Shown here piece by piece: positions 7,653 to 15,967 of a stretch of DNA of 51,952 nucleotides. The translations under genes and the position numbers were made by a program. The first letter of the stretch is position 1; every line of letters starts with the position of its first letter. Under the pieces are notes generated by a model that searched no databases, was not told the origin of the DNA, and saw nothing but the letters and a program-made list of their open reading frames with translations. Source of the stretch: Oscillatoria sp. SIO1A7 (GTDB lineage: Bacteria; Cyanobacteriota; Cyanobacteriia; Cyanobacteriales; Laspinemataceae); NCBI GenBank assembly GCA_010672965.1, contig JAAHFN010000048.1:1-51952 (forward strand). The letters are read 5' to 3'.

Positions 7653-9287
7653 TTAGAAAGTGAAGGTAGTCCGAAGCGTACCAATCACTAGAGAATCGTT
7701 ATCGGAGTCGTGGTCGGGAGCGGTCAGCCAAACAAACCCGGGGGTAATGGCAATATTCTCGCTCAGGCGATACTCGTAGAAGCCTTCAATGTGAATCGAG
7801 GTATCTTCATCCTCAAAAGCTCCTTCGAGGAACTCACCTTCATAAGACCGAATCACTTTCGGTTCCATACCTACGATCAAACCCAATTGGCTTCCCGGAG
7901 GGCCTGCATCTAGACCTAAGGTTACCGCCCAGTTGAGGATACCCTGATCTCCTTTCAAGCCTTCGTCCAAGATCCGAGCATTGGTGTAGCCAACCCAGCC
8001 GCCAAATTTAACCGGAACCTCGTCAGACACATAGCTTAACTGAAATCCGTAAGCATTGCTGATAGTGCTGAAACCAAGGGATGCAACTGGCGTGGCAAAG
8101 TTACTACCCGTCAGCATATCCTTGTTGTAGGCATTGACATAGGTAAAGCCAAGTTTCAACTCTTCGGTTGGCTTGAGAACCACCTGAGCCATAGCGCTGT
8201 AGGGTCCGTTGAAAAGGCCATTACCCGTCGTCGGACTCGGAGCGCTGCTGCTGTTAGCCAAGTAAGCCAGACTTACTTCCGCAGCACCAGCATCGTGCCT
8301 CAGGGCAATACCCGTACCGTCGGTCAGGAGGTGATAAATCGGAGCGCGAGTACCGAACCGAGAGATAGCACCACTGCCACCATCACCGTCTAGGGGGTTA
8401 ATGGTATCTGCTACGTCATTGGCAATGCTATTGTTGGCAATGATAATGAGTTCGGTGTTTTCGCCAATTGGGGTGCTATAGAGCAAGGTATCCAATCGGA
8501 AAGTCGAGTCGCCGGATGCATCCAGACCAGCATTAAACTGCAAATCCCCTTCAGGAGTGAAGGTATTGTCCAAGGTCAAGGACGGGATATTGACTACTTG
8601 GAGTCGAGTTTGCAGCAAATCGCGCCCTGTGAAACTGGTATTGAAGTTGAGGCGAGTCCGCGTCCCGAAAGCAAATTCTCCATCCGCATCGCTGTTGACT
8701 GCGTTACCACCATCTGCTGCTATTAGAGCAAATATAGATTCGCCCTGTAGTTTGGTGGTGGTGGAGAATTGATTGGCTTCTAGTTCTGCCGTCCGTACTT
8801 CCAGTTCGTTGACGCGACCGCGCAGGGTTGCCAGTTCGGCGGCGAACTCTTGTTGCAGGCGCTCGATCGCTTCTAACTCGCTTCTATCGAGACCTTGTTC
8901 TAGATTTTGCCGAATCAGCTCTTGGATCACTCCCAAGCAAGCATTGAGACCCGCCGCAAATTCATACCTGGTCAGGGCTCGGTTGCCTCGGTAGGTGCCA
9001 TCGGGAAACCCTGCAATACAACCGTACCGTTCTACCAGGCTTTGCAGGGCTTGGAAGGCCCAGTCCGTCGGTTGAACGTCAGATAGCTGAGACACCGAGG
9101 TTACTTGCCCCGCAGAGCTATTGGCCGCCCCTTCGCGACTGTATTGATTTATTTGTCGGAATACATTTGTCGGGTTTGACGAATTTGCTCCCGGAACGGC
9201 TTGAGCCAGAGCCGGTGACGAAATTGCTAATGTCGCCCCTAGTAATGCCGGGCTTAGCAATAAAGATTTCCACAATATTTTAGACAT
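7653..9287 (-). CDS. Cyanobacterial SLH-domain outer-membrane porin (iron-uptake porin/OprB type)
   Basis: This is a passive outer-membrane channel of the abundant cyanobacterial porin family. The mature barrel lies in the outer membrane and the SLH domain contacts peptidoglycan-linked polymer. I set the start at the ATG at 9285-9287 because the six codons before it form a purine-rich ribosome site. A signal peptide ends at ...SSPALAQA. An SLH domain follows (SVSQLSDVQPTDWAFQALQSL, then FPDGTYRGNRALTRYEFA). Next comes a coiled coil (EAIERLQQEFAAELATLRGRV) and a roughly 370-residue beta barrel ending in FTF, the usual outer-membrane assembly signal. About 544 residues is normal for the family. 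Substrate specificity cannot be told from sequence; iron or other ions are suggested by family naming only. Confidence 0.92.
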   Translation of the reverse strand: MSKILWKSLLLSPALLGATLAISSPALAQAVPGANSSNPTNVFRQINQYSREGAANSSAGQVTSVSQLSDVQPTDWAFQALQSLVERYGCIAGFPDGTYRGNRALTRYEFAAGLNACLGVIQELIRQNLEQGLDRSELEAIERLQQEFAAELATLRGRVNELEVRTAELEANQFSTTTKLQGESIFALIAADGGNAVNSDADGEFAFGTRTRLNFNTSFTGRDLLQTRLQVVNIPSLTLDNTFTPEGDLQFNAGLDASGDSTFRLDTLLYSTPIGENTELIIIANNSIANDVADTINPLDGDGGSGAISRFGTRAPIYHLLTDGTGIALRHDAGAAEVSLAYLANSSSAPSPTTGNGLFNGPYSAMAQVVLKPTEELKLGFTYVNAYNKDMLTGSNFATPVASLGFSTISNAYGFQLSYVSDEVPVKFGGWVGYTNARILDEGLKGDQGILNWAVTLGLDAGPPGSQLGLIVGMEPKVIRSYEGEFLEGAFEDEDTSIHIEGFYEYRLSENIAITPGFVWLTAPDHDSDNDSLVIGTLRTTFTF

Positions 9288-9377
9288 ATTCCCTCTTCTC
9301 CTCACACCTTTTCTAGAGAGACTAACGGGTTACTGAGCTAGATTGTATGCACAGCTAATGATTCGATCGAGCGCTCA

Positions 9378-9536
9378 ATGAAACTTACCCAAAGTTGGAC
9401 AAATCTAGCTCATTGCTGGATGAGACCAACATTATGGCGTTCCATTCCTGCCGGAAGCGCATTGGACCGCTCCGAGGCAGATCGTTGGTTTGATGCTCCA
9501 CAGGCCGACGCGAGCGATTTTTGCCGCCTTCTGTAA
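9378..9536 (+). CDS. Possible small ORF, 52 aa, unknown
   Basis: ATG 9378 to TAA 9534-9536 gives a 52-residue peptide beginning MKLTQSWTNLAHCWMRPTLW and rich in W, R, D and A. It is divergent from the porin gene with about 90 bases between the starts. The ribosome site is weak (GAGCG). No family is recognised. The uniform codon use and clean frame make it worth listing, but it could be chance. Confidence 0.35.
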   Translation: MKLTQSWTNLAHCWMRPTLWRSIPAGSALDRSEADRWFDAPQADASDFCRLL

Positions 9537-9936
9537 ATTAATTCCCGCGTTCCAATCGCGTGGTCTATAAAGAAGCCCCCCCTATTTCCCAGTCTTGGGC
9601 TCGCTATATGGGCCTAATACCGGGTATAGAGCGATCGCCCGTTTATAGAGTCACGGAAACAAGAAACACAAAAACAATATAGTCAAATCCTCCTGAGCTT
9701 ACCAGAAAATATTAGCGCTTGTCAATCATAGCCGCTCTTATAACAAGGGAGATCGCGCTTTTTTCTTGGCCCCCTTCTCTAAAAATCCATTTTAACCGTC
9801 AGCTTCTGCTGGAAATCCGCTGCCAACGGGAAGCCTTTCTGGGTTTTGAAAAGCTCTAATTTTGGTCGATGGGTTACTTTTGGCGAGGAGACTGCAAATC
9901 CCGAGTAACAGTTCCGATAGATTCAACGGGGTGTCG
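9537..9936. other. Gene-free stretch
   Basis: 400 bases with no gene I can support. It is the 3' side of the minus-strand HD-GYP gene. No clear T-tailed hairpin was found. Confidence 0.5.
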
Positions 9937-11607
9937 TTACGCGGTTTCCAGTTCGGTATCTGACTCTAGAGTATGCCCCAATACAGAAAAAACTTGGCGC
10001 TGCTCGAATAATTGCAACAAATCTGGGTTTATTTTATTGTGTCGTGCTTCCTCTCGCAGAATTCTTAAGGCCACTTCCACGGGCAACCCACGCTTGTAGG
10101 GGCGATCGCCAGCAGTAAGAGCATCATAGATATCTGCGATCGTCATCATCTGGGTCTGAATGGGAATTTCATCTTCTTGCAAGCCGAAGGGATAACCAGA
10201 TCCATCGAGCTTTTCGTGATGGCCATAGGCAATCTCGGGCACTTTCTTCAGGTGGCCCGTCCAAGGAATGCGTTTGAGAAAATTGTAGGTGTGGGTAACA
10301 TGAGCCTCAATAGACAGACGCTCTTCCACAGTCAAGTTACCCTTTCTGACCATCAATTGAGCTATTTCCTCTGAAGTCACCAAAGGTTTAACAAGGCCAT
10401 CCACATCTTTATAAGTGCAGCCGGCCAGTGCAGCCAGTTTTGCCAAAGGTTCTTCTGCCAAAATACTGGGCTCGTTTGCCTGGAGCAACAGCTCCCAGTA
10501 TCCGTCGAGTTCCTCTAGTGCCTCCGCCAAAGCTGCATCCATTTGAGCCATCTCTTGGCACTTCGCACAGCCCTCGCGGGGAAGGCGATCGTGCCAGTGA
10601 GAAGGATGCTCGACCAAATAACTGTATTTGCTTTGGGCGCATTCCATTTGCAAAGTGCGTTTGGCCAAGGCAAAGCGGTGACGAATTACCTCTAGCTGTT
10701 CGGGGTATAGTTTTTTCTGTTTTACTAATATTGCTTCTGGTACGCCTACTTTACCAAAATCGTGTAATAGGGCGGCGTAGCGAATTTCTTGGATTTGGCG
10801 ATCGCTAAAAGAGATGGAATACAGAGGACCGCTTGTAACGATATTGGCCTCTTCCCCCAAGCGAACTGTAAGCTCGGCCACTCGCTCTGAGTGGCCGTAG
10901 GTGCAAGGATCTCGGGCCTCTATCACCTGTACCGATGCCTTGACAAAACCCTCAAAAAGATTTTCAATACTTTCTTGAAGCTGATTTCGTTCTATCGAAA
11001 TTGCTGCTTGAGAAGCCAGCGATCGCAGGATTCGCTCTTCCCAATCCGAATACGGCTGGGTTACTTCAAGAGCATTTTCTAATGTGAGAATAACTTCTCG
11101 ACTCACCTTACGATTTATGAGCTGAAGCACCCCCATTATTTCTCCTTCCCGGTTTTGCATCGGCAAAACTAGAACAGACCGAGTACGGTAGCCAATTTCC
11201 CTATCGAAACTGCGTTTTAGCTGGTAAGGAACTCCTTGCGGCAGTTCGTAAGCATCTGACAGGTTGAGGCTTTCCCCTGTCATAGCCACATAGCCTGCTA
11301 AACTCTGATCGGTTAAAGGAAGGGCAAATTCCCTAAAAGAAACTTTGGGGCGAGAATCGTTCTGCGCTACTTTAAACACCAGCTTCGGCATAGAGTCAGT
11401 GCTATCCATCAAATAAAGACTTCCTGCATCGCTACAAGTAATCTCTCTACTTTTGGATAAAATTAGCGTTAACAATCCTGCCAGATCGTAGGTACTAGAT
11501 AGCGCCGTTCCAATGTCCAAAAGCTGTTCGACTAATTCTGTTTCTGATGTAGCCTCTCGATTGTAGTACGAACTTATAATCCCATTGCCTTGCGGACTAT
11601 CTACCAT
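9937..11607 (-). CDS. GAF-domain HD-GYP phosphohydrolase
   Basis: A predicted cytosolic cyclic-di-GMP phosphodiesterase or related metal-dependent phosphohydrolase with a sensory GAF domain. The frame is open to 11760. I place the start at the ATG at 11605-11607 (556 aa) because the preceding 51 residues look non-conserved; a GTG 5 codons upstream is an alternative. In the long-frame numbering, GAF covers about 76-258 (AGSLYLMD, IMGVLQLINR). HD-GYP covers 270-590 with HSERVAEL at 290, LLHDFGKVG with the HD pair at 333-334, and HHEKLDGSGYP with GYP at 522-524. The distance from HD to HHE is about 180 residues, against about 65 in ordinary HD-GYP proteins. The insert (about 360-475) has HPSHWHD and CAKCQEM, which could bind a metal. 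Confidence 0.88.
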   Translation of the reverse strand: MVDSPQGNGIISSYYNREATSETELVEQLLDIGTALSSTYDLAGLLTLILSKSREITCSDAGSLYLMDSTDSMPKLVFKVAQNDSRPKVSFREFALPLTDQSLAGYVAMTGESLNLSDAYELPQGVPYQLKRSFDREIGYRTRSVLVLPMQNREGEIMGVLQLINRKVSREVILTLENALEVTQPYSDWEERILRSLASQAAISIERNQLQESIENLFEGFVKASVQVIEARDPCTYGHSERVAELTVRLGEEANIVTSGPLYSISFSDRQIQEIRYAALLHDFGKVGVPEAILVKQKKLYPEQLEVIRHRFALAKRTLQMECAQSKYSYLVEHPSHWHDRLPREGCAKCQEMAQMDAALAEALEELDGYWELLLQANEPSILAEEPLAKLAALAGCTYKDVDGLVKPLVTSEEIAQLMVRKGNLTVEERLSIEAHVTHTYNFLKRIPWTGHLKKVPEIAYGHHEKLDGSGYPFGLQEDEIPIQTQMMTIADIYDALTAGDRPYKRGLPVEVALRILREEARHNKINPDLLQLFEQRQVFSVLGHTLESDTELETA

Positions 11608-11858
11608 CTGACGGCTCTTCACGGCGCTTACCTCAATTTCTCCGGGAACTCCAGTTTTTGCCCCACTGTTGTATTTGCACCTTTTTTTGCGACTCTCTCT
11701 TTGATTTAGGGCAGGTGACAGGGAATACCAAATAACTGAGAAGCGAGCCCCTTCACCCAATTATCATTATATATGAGCCTTCTCATCACCACATATCCAA
11801 GAGAGCCTCTTTTTGCGCTTAACAGTTCAATGGAACGATCCACCGCTCCGATGAACCT

Positions 11859-12140
11859 TTACCCTAAATTAGAAATTACCTGGGCTAGGGCAAAGTCCTT
11901 CTCCGTTAATCCTCCCGAATCGTGGGTTATCAAGCTAATAATTACTTTGTTATAGGAGATAGAGATATCTGGGTGATGGTTTGCCCGTTCCGCTGGCTCG
12001 ACCAATTGATTTATAAAAGCGATCGCCTCTACAAAGTTCTTGAATTTTTTTTCTATCTGTAGTGTATTGCCTTCAACGCTCCATCCTGGCAACTGACTCG
12101 CTTTTTCCTTAATTTCCGCAACTGATAGCAACTTAGCCAT
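11859..12140 (-). CDS. 4a-hydroxytetrahydrobiopterin dehydratase (pterin-4a-carbinolamine dehydratase)
   Basis: The small cytosolic enzyme dehydrates 4a-hydroxytetrahydropterin, recycling the pterin cofactor of aromatic amino-acid hydroxylases; in cyanobacteria and plants it is also linked to other pterin metabolism. The 93 residues match the normal family length. The active-site signature is intact: ERANHHPDISISYNKVIISL followed by THDSGGLTEKDFALA, giving the paired His, the Tyr, the second His and the Asp. It starts at the ATG at 12138-12140. It is encoded on the minus strand upstream of the HD-GYP gene, about 250 bases from its probable start, so co-transcription is possible but not shown. 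Confidence 0.95.
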   Translation of the reverse strand: MAKLLSVAEIKEKASQLPGWSVEGNTLQIEKKFKNFVEAIAFINQLVEPAERANHHPDISISYNKVIISLITHDSGGLTEKDFALAQVISNLG

Positions 12141-12190
12141 CTAATTTAACCTTATATAATTCCTTACATCTAACAGACAATTTCTCGTTC

Positions 12191-12312
12191 GGTACTTACG
12201 CAAATCATAGGAACGTAAGCGCGAGTGCGCATACGCAATCTCTATATTTAGCGTCTAGTGGGATAGCTTCTGGTACTGGCGCCCTACAAAGAGCCCCCGT
12301 GCCTAAGTCCTG
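12191..12312. mobile_element. Degenerate family A MITE-like element
   Basis: The ends GGTACTTACGC (12191-12201) and CTAAGTCCTG (12303-12312) resemble the family A ends CAGGACTTACGC/GCGTAAGTCCTG with several changes. No target duplication is visible. Confidence 0.4.
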
Positions 12313-12560
12313 TTAATCTCTATATTTCCAGGAACCATTTTTGCAAAACAAATCCCCTTCGAGCGAGCGTCTTTTGCCAATTATAACCTAGAGGCTAGCA
12401 CAGGGTCTCTCGATCCCTAGTGCAGAGGCAGAAATAATCTACCAGCAGGATCGCGACCCAAAATCAGGGCCCAAAATAATTAATTTTTAATTTTTAATTT
12501 TTAATTCCGCGCAGGGGTTCTTACCCAGGAACTGTCTTGCCAGTCACTGCTTAACAATCC

Positions 12561-12590
12561 ATTAAAAATGCAGAAGCGAGCATTTTTAAT
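12561..12590. terminator. 11-bp perfect hairpin, possible terminator
   Basis: ATTAAAAATGC (12561-12571) and GCATTTTTAAT (12580-12590) pair perfectly around an 8-base loop. The T-run is inside the stem, so it could end transcripts on either strand. It is the natural 3' end of the minus-strand unit that begins near 12985. Confidence 0.5.
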
Positions 12591-12610
12591 CAAAAATCTC
12601 CAAAAGCTAT

Positions 12611-12665
12611 CCGCTCCCACCCTAGTGCGATCGGGTTGTTACCCTAGCGCGGGGGGTGGGAGCGG
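12611..12665. other. Strong stem-loop, 11-bp perfect stem
   Basis: CCGCTCCCACC (12611-12621) pairs exactly with GGTGGGAGCGG (12655-12665). Inside the loop, ACCCTAG or CCCTAG occurs twice, and a GATCGGG/CCC pairing is possible. Confidence 0.75.
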
Positions 12666-12766
12666 TCTAGCGGGTCAATAGGATTGGAACCTGACTGCCG
12701 GGAGGAACCCCAAATCAGCCCGGATATTTCTACCCATTAGTCCCTTAGAGGGACTAAGGCTAACTG

Positions 12767-12838
12767 TTAGAGAACAGCCCCGGCGCGCAGCCGGCATACT
12801 CCAACCAAATGACCCATGCAACTACTACTATCCTGCAT
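12767..12838 (-). CDS. Tiny 23-codon ORF with perfect Shine-Dalgarno
   Basis: On the minus strand AAAGGAGGTGAT (12844-12855) is complementary over 12 bases to the 3' end of 16S rRNA, and the ATG at 12836-12838 follows 5 bases later. The peptide begins MQDSSSCMGHLVG, contains two Cys and two Arg in VCRLRAG, and stops at 12767-12769. I do not recognise it. It could be a leader peptide, a small protein, or chance within a structured RNA. The ribosome site is the strongest in the window. Confidence 0.45.
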   Translation of the reverse strand: MQDSSSCMGHLVGVCRLRAGAVL

Positions 12839-12991
12839 AGGCATCACCTCCTTTTACCCTAAACGGTTTTATTTACAAACGTTATAGGTCAGCAGCTCTT
12901 ATAAGGATATCATCTAATTTTAGAATCAGCAACTTATAGTCTTGGACCCAAAATTTTGTTTGGATTGCCCTACTTGAGCTTGCTTACTTAT

Positions 12992-13019
12992 ATTATATAG
13001 TTTTTTCTGAAAAAAGCAA
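12992..13019 (-). promoter_or_regulatory. Sigma70-type promoter of the structured unit
   Basis: On the minus strand TTGCTT (13014-13019) and TATAAT (12992-12997) are separated by 16 bases. They lie just after the psbD terminator, so the downstream unit can be transcribed on its own. The -10 box is a perfect match to consensus and the -35 differs at two positions. Confidence 0.55.
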
Positions 13020-13045
13020 CTATTTTCAAAAAAAACTTTTTCTTT

Positions 13046-13079
13046 ATCCAAAAATAAAAAGCCTGCCAATTGGCAGGCT
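13046..13079 (-). terminator. Rho-independent terminator of psbD
   Basis: AGCCTGCCAATTGGCAGGCT (13060-13079) is a perfect palindrome and is followed on the minus strand by TTTTTATTTTT (13046-13059). It is about 80 bases beyond the psbD stop. Confidence 0.85.
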
Positions 13080-13158
13080 AAGATAGACGATTTTTTTAAC
13101 CGAAGCCAGAATCGGGAACAATAGCTCCTAAGTCTTTCTAGCTCTAGCTTCCAGCTTT

Positions 13159-14214
13159 TTACAGAGCGTTACCGCGAGGCAGAACTTCTTCAGGGAAGAT
13201 AAAGTTCTGATGCGGCTGGTCTGCTGGAGACATCCAAGCCCGAATCCCTTCGTTGAGCAGAATGTTCTTGGTGTAGAACGTTTCAAACTCTGGGTCTTCG
13301 GCAGCTCGCAGCTCTTGGGATACGAAGTCATAGGCCCGCAAGTTTAAGGCCAGACCCACGATTCCTATCGAGCAGAACCACAAGCCGGTTACTGGCACGA
13401 ACAGCATGAAGAAGTGCAGCCAACGCTTGTTAGAGAAAGCAATCCCAAATATTTGAGACCAGAATCGGTTGGCCGTAACCATCGAGTAGGTCTCTTCTGC
13501 TTGGGTCGGTTCAAAGGCGCGGAAGGTATTAGATCCTTCCCCATCCTGGAACAGAGTATTCTCTACCGTAGCGCCGTGAATGGCACAGAGTAGGGCTCCT
13601 CCTAGGATTCCTGCTACTCCCATCATGTGGAATGGGTTCAAGGTCCAGTTGTGGAACCCTTGCAAGAAGAGAATGAAGCGGAATATTCCGGCTACCCCGA
13701 ACGATGGTCCAAAGAACCAGCCTGACTGTCCCAAGGGGTACATCAGGAACACGCTGATGAATACCGCAATCGGTCCAGTGAAGGCTAGGGCGTTATAGGG
13801 CCGAATTCCTACCAAACGGGCGATTTCTAGCTGACGCAGGCAGAAGCCAATCAGACCGAATGCACCGTGTAGGGCTAGGAATGTCCATAGACCTCCGAGT
13901 TGGCACCAGCGCACGAAATCCCATTGTGCTTCTGGCCCCCATAGAAACAGCAGGGAATGTCCCAAGCTGTTGGCTGGACTCGATACTGCTACGGTTAGGA
14001 AGTTGCAGCCTTCGAGGTAGGAGCTGGCCAACCCGTGGGTGTACCAGGATGTTACAAAGGTGGTGCCGGTGAGCCATCCACCTATGGCCAGGTAGGCACA
14101 GGGGAAGAGCAATATGCCCGACCAGCCTACGAATACAAAGCGATCGCGCTTCAACCAGTCGTCGAGGACGTCAAACCATCCTCGCTCCTGAGTTAGTCCA
14201 ATGGCAGCTGTCAT
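13159..14214 (-). CDS. psbD: Photosystem II reaction-centre protein D2
   Basis: D2 pairs with D1 to hold the photosystem II reaction centre in the thylakoid membrane. The start at 14212-14214 gives 351 residues, the normal length, beginning [20 protein letters not shown]. The frame stays open 19 codons upstream, but that part is not conserved. Numbering is one less than the usual 352-residue D2. Tyr159 is the redox-active Tyr-D and His188 its partner, His196 ligates chlorophyll, His213 and His267 bind the non-haem iron, and Trp252 lies at the QA site. All are present. There is no psbC overlapping or following, and a strong terminator lies 80 bases downstream. This is therefore the single-gene copy often called psbD2, with a psbD-psbC operon expected elsewhere. 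Confidence 0.98.
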   Translation of the reverse strand: MTAAIGLTQERGWFDVLDDWLKRDRFVFVGWSGILLFPCAYLAIGGWLTGTTFVTSWYTHGLASSYLEGCNFLTVAVSSPANSLGHSLLFLWGPEAQWDFVRWCQLGGLWTFLALHGAFGLIGFCLRQLEIARLVGIRPYNALAFTGPIAVFISVFLMYPLGQSGWFFGPSFGVAGIFRFILFLQGFHNWTLNPFHMMGVAGILGGALLCAIHGATVENTLFQDGEGSNTFRAFEPTQAEETYSMVTANRFWSQIFGIAFSNKRWLHFFMLFVPVTGLWFCSIGIVGLALNLRAYDFVSQELRAAEDPEFETFYTKNILLNEGIRAWMSPADQPHQNFIFPEEVLPRGNAL

Positions 14215-14955
14215 TAGAGGAAATCTCCAAATCTTTATGAATGCGTTGCCGCTACTGCCTCTGGCCCTCATTATGTTGGCAATTCCATAGCATAAAACGG
14301 CTCAGAAGGCCAGTAGAGTTTACGTTTCTTTACTATGCTTCTCATTATAGGTACTTTTTTTCTAATTTTCAAGCCGATCTCCTCAGAAAATTTTTCTTCT
14401 TACCTTCAGACCATTTATGTTACCTAATACATATAAGCAATAAGCAATATAATTGGGGCTTGCTAATTGCTACATAACGAGATTGGCCTCTAAAGTGCTG
14501 TAGGATTTTTGTATAGCCTTCCTTATATATATAGATAGGTTGCGCGCTATCCTCTCTTTTGCTCTAAAAGCCTTATGTGCTAAGTATTTCAGTTAGGACT
14601 TACACATCTACGCTACTGGCAGGGGCGATAGCAACGCTTTCGCGCCTTGGAGTGCGCTCTTGGGATTGCGCCTACCAAGATCGGGTATGGACAGGCAAGC
14701 ATAAGTCCTGTAACTGTATGCGATCGCTTGGGAAACGCTATATGTACTTTATTGCTTATTGGTTATTGCTTATTGGTTGCGATCGCAGAACTATAAAATA
14801 TAAGTATCAACTGTCAAATCTAGCCTTGATGGTGTTAAATAAAGGGTCCCAAGCTTGGCGATCGCACCCGAACCAGATCCGAATCAATAAGGGAGTCTGG
14901 AAAAAAACAATCCTCAAAACATGAGAATTAGTTGCTAAAGAAAGGATTTATCTGA
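14215..14955. other. psbD upstream region and repeat
   Basis: About 740 bases. The part nearest psbD holds its ribosome site (GGAG on the minus strand at about 14223-14226) and presumably the light-responsive promoter, which I cannot pin down. 14595-14710 is a family A-like element. 14744-14780 repeats TTATTGGT/TTGCTTATTGG. The plus-strand frame over 14577-14924 crosses the element and has no protein-like features. Confidence 0.5.
14595..14710. mobile_element. MITE-like element, family A, diverged copy
   Basis: The ends AGGACTTACAC and GCATAAGTCCTG match the family A termini with two changes. The core contains GCGCCTTGGAGTGCGC-type imperfect palindromes. No clear target duplication. Confidence 0.5.
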
Positions 14956-15234
14956 ATGTTTACAATCGACTTGATGTTAAAGAGAATAGCCTTGCCGGTG
15001 TCCGTCCAGCGGAAAACAGAGGAGGATGCCGAAGCGCTATACCAGGAAATTTTAGCCGCGATGCGCTCCGGAAATTCCGAGATTCTAGAACTTAGCTGCG
15101 AGAAGGTTCCGGGCAAAAAAGTAGCCGTCTTTAGCAACGAAATAACAGCGGTGCAAATAGCTCAAAAGTCTGGAACCACTGGGGGTGGGAAACCACCCGG
15201 TTTTGCTGCTCTCGCTGAAGCCTTAGCAGAATGA
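14956..15234 (+). CDS. UPF0367 family protein
   Basis: A 92-residue cytosolic protein of a family restricted to cyanobacteria and close relatives, whose function is not known to me. It opens MFTIDLMLKRIALPVSVQRK, then has a helical AEALYQEILAAMRSGNSEIL, a basic CEKVPGKKVAVFSNEI strand and a glycine-rich end TTGGGKPPGFAALAEAL. All of these are family hallmarks. An AAAGGA ribosome site is about 9 bases before the ATG. The stop overlaps the start of the next gene by 4 bases (ATGA), so translation with the ABC ATPase is coupled. Confidence 0.85.
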   Translation: MFTIDLMLKRIALPVSVQRKTEEDAEALYQEILAAMRSGNSEILELSCEKVPGKKVAVFSNEITAVQIAQKSGTTGGGKPPGFAALAEALAE

Positions 15235-15926
15235 ACCCAACCCTTAAAGACGAGGCAGATATAGAAGTCGCCATTCGGGCGAGGGATGTCTGGTTTAGCT
15301 GGTCTGAGGGAGCGGAGGTTTTAAAATCCTGTTCTTTAGAGGTGCCCAGGGGTCAATTTTGGATGCTCTTGGGTACCAATGGCAGCGGTAAATCTACTCT
15401 CTTAAGACTCATAGCTGGCCTGTTAACTCCAAAGCGAGGCAATATTGAGATTTTGCCTCGCTTCGGTTTTGTATTTCAAAATCCCGATCGCCAATTGGTG
15501 ATGCCTACTGTAGGAGCTGATGTAGCTTTTGGTCTTGTAGAGGAAAAGCTTTCGGCAGCTCGGATTCGCGCCCGAGTTGAAGAAGCTTTAACTGCAGTAA
15601 ATTTGCTCTCTTTGCAACGACGTCCTATTTATGCTCTGAGCGGAGGACAAAAACAGCGAATCGCGATCGCTGGAGCTTTGGCTCGCCGCTGTCAAGTTTT
15701 GTTGCTGGACGAACCGACGGCTCTACTAGATCCCGATACTCAGTTGGATTTAGTGGCGCAAGTGCAGCAGCTAGTCAAAAGTCGGGGATTGACAGCGCTT
15801 TGGGTGACTCATCGGTTTGATGAGTTGGATTATTGCGATGGAGCCTTTTTGTTAGAAGGGGGTAAAGTTGTTGCTCGGGGAGAGCCAGAACCACTCAAGA
15901 AACGCCTGATGCAAAATAGGTACTAG
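15231..15926 (+). CDS. Energy-coupling-factor type ABC transporter ATP-binding protein
   Basis: The 231-residue ATPase subunit resembles the CbiO/EcfA class that powers vitamin or metal uptake. Walker A is GTNGSGKST at about residues 49-57, the Q-loop FVFQNPDRQLVMPTV is typical of the ECF class, the signature is LSGGQKQRIAIAGAL, Walker B is LLLDEPTALLDP and the switch His is in WVTHRFDEL. It is translationally coupled to UPF0367. No membrane partner (EcfT or S component) is adjacent, so the substrate is unknown and partner subunits must be encoded elsewhere. Confidence 0.92.
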   Translation: MNPTLKDEADIEVAIRARDVWFSWSEGAEVLKSCSLEVPRGQFWMLLGTNGSGKSTLLRLIAGLLTPKRGNIEILPRFGFVFQNPDRQLVMPTVGADVAFGLVEEKLSAARIRARVEEALTAVNLLSLQRRPIYALSGGQKQRIAIAGALARRCQVLLLDEPTALLDPDTQLDLVAQVQQLVKSRGLTALWVTHRFDELDYCDGAFLLEGGKVVARGEPEPLKKRLMQNRY

Positions 15927-15967
15927 GCCACTCTAGTATTAAGTATTCCTGGATCGAGCTATAGATA

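Larger units (their letters stand above)
12561..12985 (-). ncRNA. Unidentified structured transcript with leader-peptide-like ORF
   Basis: Read on the minus strand, a sigma70-like promoter (12992-13019) is followed by a leader of about 150 bases, a tiny ORF (12838-12767), a 9-bp stem with 3-base loop (12757-12737), a CCGGG/CCCGG pairing around 12700, an 11-bp perfect stem enclosing 33 bases (12665-12611) and the 12561-12590 hairpin. It has none of the hallmark sequences I know for RNase P RNA, tmRNA, SRP RNA or the glutamine or cobalamin riboswitches. The boundaries are inferred. Confidence 0.45.
12141..13158. other. Intergenic region with a structured transcription unit
   Basis: About 1 kb with no ordinary gene. 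12191-12312 is a degenerate family A element. 12480-12505 is a TTTTTAA repeat. 12561-12590, 12611-12665 and 12737-12757 are strong hairpins. 12767-12838 is a tiny minus-strand ORF with a perfect ribosome site. 12992-13019 is a promoter-like pair, and 13046-13079 is the psbD terminator. The parts are listed separately. Confidence 0.7.

Noticed and set aside
12691-12860. Plus-strand GGCATCACCTCCTTTTA resembles the 3' end of 16S rRNA
   Set aside because: Only the anti-Shine-Dalgarno stretch matches; no other 16S sequence is nearby. It is better read as a strong ribosome site on the minus strand.
14577-14924. Plus-strand 115-codon frame before UPF0367
   Set aside because: It crosses a family A element, has no ribosome site and shows mixed, non-protein composition.
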